Assembly: GCA_036568605.1 (NCBI GenBank)
Contig: DATCSE010000149.1
Location: 1 to 7,048, forward strand
Origin: DATCSE01 sp036568605
Lineage (GTDB): Bacteria > Pseudomonadota > Gammaproteobacteria > Burkholderiales > Burkholderiaceae_C
Direction of reading: 5' to 3'
Length of the DNA stretch: 7,048 nt
This document shows positions 1-6,363 of the stretch, piece by piece. The stretch's first letter is position 1, and each line of letters starts with the position of its first letter. The translations under genes and the position numbers were made by a program. The notes under the pieces were generated by a model that had not been told where the DNA came from, ran no database searches, and saw only the letters and a program-made list of their open reading frames with translations.

Positions 1-1044
<1,044 letters not shown>

Positions 1045-1051
1045 GGAGTCA

Positions 1052-1056
1052 CTCCT
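1052..1056 (-). promoter_or_regulatory. Ribosome binding site of atpA
   Basis: AGGAG on the minus strand, 7 nt before the atpA ATG at 1044. It is one of the two strongest Shine-Dalgarno sequences in the operon and supports the chosen start. The same CAGGAGTnAC string precedes atpE, the other subunit needed in high copy. Confidence 0.8.
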
Positions 1057-1078
1057 GTCGGGCGCGCGGCGACGGCCA

Positions 1079-1612
1079 TCAAGCCGTCAGCGCTGCCTTC
1101 ATTTGTTCGAGACGGGCCTGCACCGAGGTGTCCAGCACTTCGTCGCCGACGACGACCCGGATGCCGCCGATCAGCTCCGGCGCGATCTGCACGTTGGCCT
1201 TGAGCTTGCGCTCGAAGCGCTTCTCGAGCGCCGCGACGACCTCGGCCAGCTGCGCCGGCTCGATCGGGAACGCGCTGTAGACGGTCGCGTCCGAGACGCC
1301 GGTCTTCGAGTTGACCAACGCGCGGAACTGCGCGGCGATCTCCGGCAACACCGCGAGACGGCCGTTCTCGATGACAGCGCGCAGCAGGTTCTTCGTCGGG
1401 TCCGACAGCTGCGTGCCGGCGACCGAGACCACGACATCGAACACCTGGTTCGCGTCGGACTTCGGCGCATCGGCGAACTGGCGCAGTTGTGAGTTCGCGG
1501 CGACGTTGGCGATCGCGTCGATCTCGGCCGTGGCCTGCGCCAGATCGCCCTTCTCGGCGACCTGGAACAGCGCCTCGGCGTACGGCCGTGCGAGGGTGGC
1601 GAGCTCGGCCAT
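1079..1612 (-). CDS. atpH: F1Fo ATP synthase subunit delta
   Basis: Delta (OSCP-type) subunit of the peripheral stalk, which ties the top of the F1 alpha3beta3 head to the C-termini of the b subunits. The 177-residue product is normal for the family. It begins MAELATLARPYAEALF, the usual N-terminal F1-binding helical domain. Near the C-terminus it carries the family signature ELIGGIRVVVGDEVLDTS (about residues 145-162), followed by a final amphipathic helix. The ATG at 1612 was chosen because homologs start at this conserved block. The frame stays open much further upstream, but only as out-of-frame sequence inside atpF. The start lies 5 nt after the atpF stop (TGATCAGCATG), with a GGAG about 11 nt upstream inside atpF, so translation is probably coupled to atpF. 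No membrane segment is visible. Confidence 0.96.
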   Translation of the reverse strand: MAELATLARPYAEALFQVAEKGDLAQATAEIDAIANVAANSQLRQFADAPKSDANQVFDVVVSVAGTQLSDPTKNLLRAVIENGRLAVLPEIAAQFRALVNSKTGVSDATVYSAFPIEPAQLAEVVAALEKRFERKLKANVQIAPELIGGIRVVVGDEVLDTSVQARLEQMKAALTA

Positions 1613-1617
1613 GCTGA

Positions 1618-2088
1618 TCAGAGCTCCGTCTTCAGGCGGGCCAGCAGATCGGCGTGCACGCCGGCGTTCACTTCCTTGCGCAGGATCTGCTCGGCGCCCT
1701 TGACGGCCAGCGCGGCAACCTGGTCGCGCAGGGCCTCGCGGACCTTGACCGCTTCCTGCTCGGCCTCGGCCCTCGCGGCGGCGATGATCTTCGCGCCTTC
1801 TTCGTTGGCGCGCGACTTCGCTTCCTCGATCAGCGACTGCGCGAGGCGCTCGGCATCGGCCAGGCGCTGGGTCGCGTCGCTGCGCGCGGCGGCGAGCTGC
1901 TCCTCGACGCGCTTGTTCGCGTTGACCAGCTCGGACTTCGCCTTGTCGGCGGCGCTCAGGCCATCGGCGATCTTCTTGGCGCGCTCGTCGAGCGCCTTCG
2001 TGATCGGCGGCCACACGAAGGTCATCGTGAACCACGCCAGAATCAGGAAGACGACGATCTGCGCAATCAGCGTTGCGTTCAGACTCAC
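1618..2088 (-). CDS. atpF: F1Fo ATP synthase subunit b
   Basis: Subunit b forms the dimeric peripheral stalk that anchors F1 to subunit a in the inner membrane. The product is 156 residues, matching E. coli b. One N-terminal membrane helix spans about residues 5-27 (IAQIVVFLILAWFTMTFVW), followed by the conserved WPPI..ALDERAKKIADGL. A long, charged, Ala/Glu/Lys/Arg-rich helix then runs to the C-terminus and would form the right-handed coiled coil. The start is GTG, not ATG: MSLNATLIAQ is the conserved N-terminus, and a GAAAGG ribosome binding site lies 7 nt upstream. The gap from the atpE stop is 40 nt, and atpH begins 5 nt after the stop. There is a single b gene, with no b' partner, as expected in a non-photosynthetic-type operon. 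Confidence 0.97.
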   Translation of the reverse strand: MSLNATLIAQIVVFLILAWFTMTFVWPPITKALDERAKKIADGLSAADKAKSELVNANKRVEEQLAAARSDATQRLADAERLAQSLIEEAKSRANEEGAKIIAAARAEAEQEAVKVREALRDQVAALAVKGAEQILRKEVNAGVHADLLARLKTEL

Positions 2089-2095
2089 GGCAACA

Positions 2096-2101
2096 CCTTT
2101 C
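2096..2101 (-). promoter_or_regulatory. Ribosome binding site of atpF (decides the GTG start)
   Basis: GAAAGG on the minus strand, separated by 7 nt from the GTG at 2088. There is no in-frame ATG at the conserved N-terminus, so this site is the main support for GTG initiation of atpF. Confidence 0.65.
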
Positions 2102-2128
2102 TAGAGAAGGGTTGTGTGAACCGCCGAA

Positions 2129-2392
2129 TTACTTCGGCAGGTTGGCGATCTGGCCGATGAACGGATTCGCGAACGCGAACATCATCGCGATACCGACGCC
2201 GATGATGAACGCCGCGTCGATCAGGCCGGCCAGCACGAACATCTTGACCTGCAGTTCGTTCATCAGCTCGGGTTGGCGCGCGGCCGACTCGAGGTACTTG
2301 CTGCCCATGATGCCGATGCCGACGCAGGCGCCGATGGCGCCCAGACCCACGATCAGACCGGCGGCGAGGGCGACAAAGCTGATGACTTCCAT
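2129..2392 (-). CDS. atpE: F1Fo ATP synthase subunit c (proteolipid)
   Basis: Subunit c forms the rotating ring of Fo. Each copy is a hairpin of two membrane helices that carries protons on an essential carboxylate. The 87-residue product has helix 1 at about 4-30 with the glycine-rich GLGAIGACVGIGIMG packing motif. The polar loop ARQPEL is at 38-43, and helix 2 at about 50-78 has the proton-binding Asp59 in LAGLIDAAF, equivalent to E. coli Asp61. The residues typical of sodium-specific rings (a Q in helix 1 and an ES pair in helix 2) are absent, so this should be a proton ring. A short tail, GQIANLPK, extends past the E. coli end. The ATG at 2392 has a strong AGGAG 5 nt upstream and an A-rich leader, as expected for the most highly translated gene of the operon. 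Confidence 0.98.
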   Translation of the reverse strand: MEVISFVALAAGLIVGLGAIGACVGIGIMGSKYLESAARQPELMNELQVKMFVLAGLIDAAFIIGVGIAMMFAFANPFIGQIANLPK

Positions 2393-2397
2393 GGTGA

Positions 2398-2402
2398 CTC
2401 CT
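2398..2402 (-). promoter_or_regulatory. Ribosome binding site of atpE
   Basis: AGGAG on the minus strand, 5 nt before the atpE ATG. Immediately upstream is an A/C-rich, probably unstructured stretch, CAATCAAAACCTACCAAC. In E. coli a similarly A/U-rich, unpaired leader before atpE is known to boost translation so that subunit c is made in excess over other subunits. That parallel is inference. Confidence 0.75.
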
Positions 2403-2434
2403 GTTGGTAGGTTTTGATTGAGAAGAAGGGGAGA

Positions 2435-2451
2435 GGAACTACGGGAACTAC
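2435..2451 (-). repeat. Tandem 8-bp direct repeat in the atpB-atpE spacer
   Basis: On the minus strand GTAGTTCC occurs twice with a single C between the copies (2444-2451 and 2435-2442), directly followed by a pyrimidine-rich run, TCTCCCCTTCTTCTC. It sits in the 75-nt atpB-atpE gap, the longest spacer inside the operon. It could be a regulatory or RNA-processing element or just chance; nothing in the sequence decides. Confidence 0.4.
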
Positions 2452-2467
2452 TGCGGATGCGCGGCCA

Positions 2468-3379
2468 TCAGTGCGCGTCGTGAGCCTGGCCGACGTACAC
2501 GAGCGTCAGCATCATGAAGATGAACGCCTGCAGCGCGACGATCAGGATGTGGAAGATCGCCCAGGCGGTGCCGGCGACCACATGGCCCAGCCACAGCACG
2601 ATGCCGCTGGCCGATGCGAGGCCGACGCCGCCCATCAGCGCGATCAGCATGAAGACCAGCTCGCCGGCGTACATGTTGCCGAACAGTCGCATGCCGTGCG
2701 AAAGCGTCTTGGCGAAGAACTCGACGATCTGCATCGCGAAGTTCGCGACGCTCATCAGCACGAAGCCGATCCAGGTCAGCGGATTGCTCGACAGCTTGAC
2801 CGAGCCGAACGGCGCCGAGATCAGCTCGTGGCCCCAGCCGCCCAGGCCCTTGATCTTGACGTTGTAGTACAGGCAGATCAGCAGCACGCCGATCGACATG
2901 CCCAGCGTGATCGACAGGTCGGCGGTCGGCACGACGCGCTGGTACGCATGGTGCGGATCGTGCCCGGCGGCGCCGTAGATCCAGGCCCAGATGCGCGGGA
3001 TGATGTCGACCGGCAGGAAGTCCATCGAGTTCATCAGGAAGATCCAGATGAACACGGTCAGCGCGAGCGGGCCGACGAACTTGCGCGACTGCGCGTTGTG
3101 CACGATGGCCTTGGCCTGGTTGTCGACCATTTCAAGCAGGATCTCGACCGCCGCCTGGGTGCGGCCCGGCACGCCCGAGGTCACCGTCTTCGCGACGCGC
3201 CACAGGAAGAACAGCCCGAGAACCCCGAGCAGCACCGACCAGAACACGCTGTCCCAGTTGAAGACCGAGAAGTCGGCGATGCTCGTCTGTTCGTGCGAGC
3301 GCAGGTGGGTCAGGTGGTGGCCGATGTATTCACCGGCGGTAGGTCCAGCATGTTCAGCGGCGAGATCTTCGGCAGCCAT
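2468..3379 (-). CDS. atpB: F1Fo ATP synthase subunit a
   Basis: Subunit a is the stator membrane protein that provides the two proton half-channels next to the c-ring. The product is 303 residues; E. coli a has 271. Start region motif EYIGHHLTHL is at about 17-26. Several hydrophobic helices follow, with FLMNSMDFLPVD at 114-125. The essential arginine is Arg231 in HGMRLFGNMYAGELVF (E. coli R210), with Glu240 (E219), His277 (H245) and Gln284 (Q252) all present. The extra length lies in the N-terminal region, in a loop near residues 135-150 (YGAAGHDPHHAYQ), and in about 11 residues between the channel Arg and His. The ATG at 3379 begins a normal N-terminus (MAAED...), but I see no good Shine-Dalgarno sequence in the 34-nt gap after atpI, so initiation may depend on coupling or on an unstructured leader. 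Confidence 0.97.
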   Translation of the reverse strand: MAAEDLAAEHAGPTAGEYIGHHLTHLRSHEQTSIADFSVFNWDSVFWSVLLGVLGLFFLWRVAKTVTSGVPGRTQAAVEILLEMVDNQAKAIVHNAQSRKFVGPLALTVFIWIFLMNSMDFLPVDIIPRIWAWIYGAAGHDPHHAYQRVVPTADLSITLGMSIGVLLICLYYNVKIKGLGGWGHELISAPFGSVKLSSNPLTWIGFVLMSVANFAMQIVEFFAKTLSHGMRLFGNMYAGELVFMLIALMGGVGLASASGIVLWLGHVVAGTAWAIFHILIVALQAFIFMMLTLVYVGQAHDAH

Positions 3380-3413
3380 GTTTGCGTCGTCGAATCAGAC
3401 TCGTTGTTCGTCG

Positions 3414-3899
3414 TCACCGGCGGCGCCACAGCAGCGCCAGCCAGTTCACCTTCATGCACACGATCATCGTGACCAGCAACGCCGGCCAGCTCAGACCCTG
3501 CACCACCCGCGGCGCAGCCACCAACAGCGCGACCGCGACCCCAATCTTGACCATCTCCCAGAACATGAACCTCGCCACAGCCAGGCCCGCGTTCCCCGAG
3601 AGATTGCGCGTCATGCCGCGCGCGAACAGCACGCTCGGTACGACAACAGCCACCGCCCCGTACAGCGCCGACCACGCGGCGGCCGCACGCTGCGTCACGC
3701 CCCAGACCACGGCGGCACAGATGAGTCCGGCCAGCGCCTGAAACGCGACGATCCGCCACGGCGACAGCGACGGATCACGAGCCCGCAGGGCCTGCGCCTC
3801 TTCGCGCGTCCACTTCTTGAACGGGACCTCGTCGGCCCCATCTGGCAAGTCCCGGCTCAGGTCTTGCTCGGCCCCACCACGGACGATGTGTTCGGACAT
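3414..3899 (-). CDS. atpI: ATP synthase protein I (assembly factor for the c-ring)
   Basis: Small membrane protein at the head of the operon. In the AtpI family it helps assemble and stabilise the c-ring but is not a subunit of the finished enzyme. The product is 161 residues: a hydrophilic N-terminal region of about 47 residues including KKWTREEAQALRARDPSLSPW, then four predicted membrane helices at about 48-68, 76-94, 108-129 and 136-157. The GAVAVVVPSVLFARG segment of helix 2 and the FMFWEMVKIGVAVALL segment of helix 3 are typical of proteobacterial AtpI. The ATG at 3899 gives MSEHIVRGG. No clear ribosome binding site precedes it (GTCTACCCACC), so the exact start is less certain than the gene. 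It is the first gene after the promoter candidate at 3947 and overlaps nothing. Confidence 0.93.
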   Translation of the reverse strand: MSEHIVRGGAEQDLSRDLPDGADEVPFKKWTREEAQALRARDPSLSPWRIVAFQALAGLICAAVVWGVTQRAAAAWSALYGAVAVVVPSVLFARGMTRNLSGNAGLAVARFMFWEMVKIGVAVALLVAAPRVVQGLSWPALLVTMIVCMKVNWLALLWRRR

Positions 3900-3946
3900 G
3901 GTGGGTAGACGTGTTCGCGCGCAGTCGCTGGCAGCAAAGCCTTGGA

Positions 3947-3952
3947 ATTATA
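3947..3952 (-). promoter_or_regulatory. Candidate -10 box of the atp operon promoter
   Basis: A perfect TATAAT on the minus strand, 47 nt before the atpI start, in a very GC-rich setting where such a string is rare. Transcription would start near 3940-3943 and give a leader of about 40 nt. There is no TTGACA-like -35 at 16-19 bp spacing (the hexamer at 17 bp is TCGGGG) and no TGn extension. That suggests help from an activator, or a weak basal promoter supplemented by read-through from the upstream genes. Confidence 0.6.
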
Positions 3953-3969
3953 CGAACAATCCCGCAGCC

Positions 3970-3991
3970 CCCCGATCATGCCCGATCGGGG
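3970..3991. repeat. Inverted repeat upstream of the atp promoter (operator or terminator-like hairpin)
   Basis: The arms CCCCGATC (3970-3977) and GATCGGGG (3984-3991) are perfectly complementary with a 6-nt loop. A second, self-complementary CCCGATCGGG lies at 3981-3990. The right-hand arm on the minus strand covers the expected -35 position of the TATAAT at 3947. The repeat is centred about 40 bp upstream of the predicted transcription start, a common place for activator binding. It also lies 33 nt after the lactonase stop, so it could stop or pause upstream transcription, but there is no T-run after it on either strand and a standard intrinsic terminator is unlikely. Confidence 0.55.
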
Positions 3992-4024
3992 TCGCGGACT
4001 TGGGCCTGGCGCAAGCGTTCTGCG

Positions 4025-4936
4025 CTATGCGTTTGCGAAGTTCACCGGCAGCCCCGGCACGTCGACATCGAACGCGAGCACGCAGCCCGCATACGGCTGC
4101 TCGATCAGCTCGGCGGCCGGCCGGTTCTCGCGTGCGGTGGTCACGTACACGGTCTTCAGGTCGGCGCCGCCGAAGCACGGCATCGTCGCGCAGCGCACCG
4201 GCAGCCGTACCTCGCGCAGCGGTTCGCCGTCGGGGGAAAGGCGCAGGATGCGCTGACCCTCGAACATCGCGACCCAGTAGCAGCCTTCGGCATCGACTGC
4301 GGCGCCATCGGGCCGGCCGCCATATTCGGCGAGCGGCTGGCCCGCGACCTTGGGTGCGAAGCTTGCGAACACGCGTTGCCGGCTGAGCTCACCGAGCAAT
4401 GGGTCGAAGTCGAACGCGTAGATGGTGTGCGCCTTCGTGTCGCTCCAGTACATCGTGCGGCCGTTCGGGCTCCACGCCAGCCCGTTGGAAACCGTGATGC
4501 CGCCGCATTGGCGCTCGAGCTTGCCGCGCGCGTAACGGTGCAGCGATGCGAGCGCCGGGTCGCGCGGCTCGTAGATCGTGCCGACCCAGAAGCGCCCCTG
4601 CGGGTCGCACTTGCCGTCGTTGAAGCGCTCCTTCGCGCCGTCGTACGGCGGCGCTGCCAACCGCGTGCGCGCGCCGCTGGCCGGGTCGAAGCGCCACAGC
4701 CCGTCGCGCATCGCGAGCAGCAGCGAGCCGCCCAGCATAGGCGCGGCGCTGGCGACGTCGGTGTCGAAGTCCCAATGCGCGAGTTCGCCGGTCGCCGGAT
4801 CGAAGCGCTGCAGCGTGTGGCCGGGGATGTCGCAGTAGTACAGCGCCTGCTCGGTCGGATGCCAGAACGGTGATTCGCCGAGCGCCGAGGCCGACGCGAT
4901 CGCGACGCGCACATGCCCCTCGTCGGAGCGGATCAC
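4025..4936 (-). CDS. SMP-30/gluconolactonase-family sugar lactonase
   Basis: Six-bladed beta-propeller enzyme of the SMP-30/gluconolaconase/LRE family, probably a cytosolic metal-dependent hydrolase that opens aldono-lactones to aldonic acids. The sugar (glucono-, galactono-, arabino- or xylonolactone) cannot be told from sequence. The product is 303 residues, normal for the family. All four metal or catalytic ligands are visible: Glu21 in LGESPFW, Asn106 in ERFNDGKCDPQGRFWVGT, Asn151 in TVSNGLAWSPNG and Asp210 in GGRPDGAAVDAEG. Their spacing matches human SMP-30 closely. The C-terminal PCFGGADLKTVYVTTAR is also typical. The GTG at 4936 overlaps the epimerase stop as GTGA, with GAGG 10 nt upstream. 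A second GTG at 4912, with GAGG 5 nt upstream, would give 295 residues starting MRVAIASAS and is almost as likely. There is no signal peptide. Confidence 0.9.
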   Translation of the reverse strand: MIRSDEGHVRVAIASASALGESPFWHPTEQALYYCDIPGHTLQRFDPATGELAHWDFDTDVASAAPMLGGSLLLAMRDGLWRFDPASGARTRLAAPPYDGAKERFNDGKCDPQGRFWVGTIYEPRDPALASLHRYARGKLERQCGGITVSNGLAWSPNGRTMYWSDTKAHTIYAFDFDPLLGELSRQRVFASFAPKVAGQPLAEYGGRPDGAAVDAEGCYWVAMFEGQRILRLSPDGEPLREVRLPVRCATMPCFGGADLKTVYVTTARENRPAAELIEQPYAGCVLAFDVDVPGLPVNFANA

Positions 4937-5784
4937 AGCGCCGTGACCTCGAGCGTCATCGCCGCATCGGCGCTTTCGCCGGGCGCGACCGTGCGCAGCC
5001 CATGTGCGGCCGGGTCGGCCATGTGGATCGCATTCGAGACGTGGCTGACCGGCTCGACGCAGTAGTAGTCCTTGTCCTGCGGCGTGTACACGACCAGGTA
5101 CGACAGCGACGAGCTCAGCTGAAGCGAGAACTTCTCGTCGCGGATACGCGCCGGGCCGCGCCAGCCTTCGAAGCAGTTGTCGAACGCGAGGTGCGAGACG
5201 TCGGCGTCGATGCCGGGTTGCGCCACCTTGCGCACCGGCAGCTGGGTCGCGTCCGAATCCCAGCGCGATGCGAGCTCGATGTGCAGCCGACTGCGGGCGC
5301 GCTTCGGGAAGTACGGATGCCAGCCGAGACCAACCGGCTGCGCGACTTCCGCAATGTTCGTGAATACCATCTGCACGCTGAGCGCCTGCGGCGTCAGCGC
5401 GAAGTACTGGCGCGCCTCGAACGCGAACGGCCAATCGGTGTCGCCGTCATGGCGATGGTGCAGCACGACCTCGTGCGCGCTCGACGATTCGATTTCCCAA
5501 GTACGCAGCCAGCCGATGCCGTGCAGCGAATGCGGGGTGTCGTCGCCGAAGTTCGGCTGGGTCGTGTAGTCCTGCCCCTTCCAGCGGAAGCGCCGGTAGC
5601 CGAGCCGGTTCGAGTACGGCACGAGCGGGAAGGAGCCCGACGATCGGGCGGCCGCGAGCTGCGCCGGCTCGGTGGAGCGCAGGATCGGCGTGTCGCGATG
5701 CCAGAGGCCGGCGATGCAGCCGCCGAGGTCGGGGCGCAATGCAAGGCGCAGCGCGCCGGCATGCAGTTCGAACGATGGGTTCAC
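4933..5784 (-). CDS. Aldose 1-epimerase (mutarotase) family protein
   Basis: GalM/YphB-type beta-sandwich enzyme that interconverts the alpha and beta anomers of aldoses in the cytosol. From the GTG at 5784 the product is 283 residues, usual for the YphB-like branch and shorter than GalM (about 340). Sugar-site residues in order are Arg60 in VPYSNRLGYRRF, His88 in HSLHGIGWLRTWEI, the catalytic acid His156 in GLGWHPYFP, Asp202 in DNCFEGWRG and the catalytic base Glu244 in YYCVEPVSHVSNA. An earlier in-frame GTG at 5817 would add 11 residues (MPRAHRPESHA) that do not look conserved; neither start has a strong ribosome binding site. The stop overlaps the start of the lactonase by 4 nt, which indicates coupled translation and a shared substrate class. 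It could act on a hexose-6-phosphate or a free sugar; the sequence does not say. Confidence 0.88.
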   Translation of the reverse strand: MNPSFELHAGALRLALRPDLGGCIAGLWHRDTPILRSTEPAQLAAARSSGSFPLVPYSNRLGYRRFRWKGQDYTTQPNFGDDTPHSLHGIGWLRTWEIESSSAHEVVLHHRHDGDTDWPFAFEARQYFALTPQALSVQMVFTNIAEVAQPVGLGWHPYFPKRARSRLHIELASRWDSDATQLPVRKVAQPGIDADVSHLAFDNCFEGWRGPARIRDEKFSLQLSSSLSYLVVYTPQDKDYYCVEPVSHVSNAIHMADPAAHGLRTVAPGESADAAMTLEVTAL

Positions 5785-5827
5785 GGCGTGGCTTTCAGGA
5801 CGATGGGCTCGAGGCACACACTGCGCA

Positions 5828-6328
5828 TTACAGCATCGCTTTCAGATAGTGCGCGCCGGCGATCGGGTTGAAGTAGTACGGCGGAATCTCCTCGAAGCCT
5901 AGCGCCGCGTACAGCTCGCGCGCTGCCTCCATGTCGTCCAACGTGTCCAGCAGCATCACCGAATAGCCGGCGCGGCGCGCCTCGTCGAGCAGCGCCTGCG
6001 CAAGCGCGCGGCCCAGCCCGAAGCGGCGGAACGCCGGGCGCACGTACAGCCGCTTCATCTCGCAGGCGTTCGCATAGTCCGCCTCGGGCAGCGGGCGCAT
6101 GCCGCCACAGCCGGCCAGCGCATCGCCGACGTACGCCAGCAGCAGCTGGCCCTGCGGCGGCGCGTAGTCGCCGGGCAGCGTCGCCAATTCGTATTCGAAG
6201 TTCTGGAAGCGCAGGTCGATCGCCAGGCTCTCGGCGTACTCGCGCAGGATCGCGCGGGCCGCCTCGATCAACTCGGGCGTGTCGCACGCGACCAGACTGA
6301 TCTCGGGAGGTGAATCGATCTCGGACAT
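5828..6328 (-). CDS. GNAT-family N-acetyltransferase
   Basis: Probable acetyl-CoA-dependent acetyltransferase of unknown substrate. The 166-residue product fits a single GNAT domain. Motif A is clear: the strand CEMKRLYVRPAFR at about 89-101, then the acetyl-CoA pyrophosphate loop RRFGLG at 101-106 and the helix RALAQALLDEARRAG. The later VMLLDTLDDMEAARELYAALGFEEIPPYY (about 124-152) is motif B, with the usual LYAALGF turn. The end, FNPIAGAHYLKAML, is seen in a common proteobacterial subgroup of small-molecule GNATs. The ATG at 6328 lies 35 nt after the cytochrome gene stop, with no clear ribosome binding site (the spacer is T/C-rich), so the start is moderately certain. Same-strand, close spacing suggests cotranscription with its neighbours, but no functional link to them is evident. 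Confidence 0.87.
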   Translation of the reverse strand: MSEIDSPPEISLVACDTPELIEAARAILREYAESLAIDLRFQNFEYELATLPGDYAPPQGQLLLAYVGDALAGCGGMRPLPEADYANACEMKRLYVRPAFRRFGLGRALAQALLDEARRAGYSVMLLDTLDDMEAARELYAALGFEEIPPYYFNPIAGAHYLKAML

Positions 6329-6363
6329 CGGCACGGAAAGAAGAAGACGGTGACGACAGCCCG

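Noticed and set aside
1045..1055. Perfect 11-bp inverted repeat GGAGTGACTCC covering the atpA ribosome binding site
   Set aside because: Arms of five with a one-base centre cannot fold as RNA; only GGA/TCC with a 5-nt loop could pair, which is too weak to mask the site.
1613..2035. Upstream extension of the atpH frame to 318 codons
   Set aside because: The extension is a charged, Gly/Arg-rich misreading of atpF. The conserved delta N-terminus starts at the ATG at 1612.
2414..3472. 352-codon plus-strand open frame opposite atpB
   Set aside because: Composition is dominated by Asp, Arg, His, Gln and Glu with no hydrophobic core, as expected of the complement of a membrane-protein gene. No ribosome binding site and no recognisable motif.
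3970..3991. Rho-independent terminator for the lactonase gene
   Set aside because: A GC-rich stem is present, but no run of T follows on the minus strand. It is kept as an inverted repeat of unknown role.
4937..5434. Upstream extension of the lactonase frame across the epimerase gene, to a 469-codon protein
   Set aside because: The added 166 residues are an Arg/Ala-rich out-of-frame reading of the epimerase gene. The family fold begins only after about position 4912.
3911..5871. Two long plus-strand open frames (320 and 333 codons) opposite the lactonase and epimerase genes
   Set aside because: Low-complexity Arg/Ala/Val-rich translations that mirror the coding frames; the minus-strand proteins have all catalytic residues in place.
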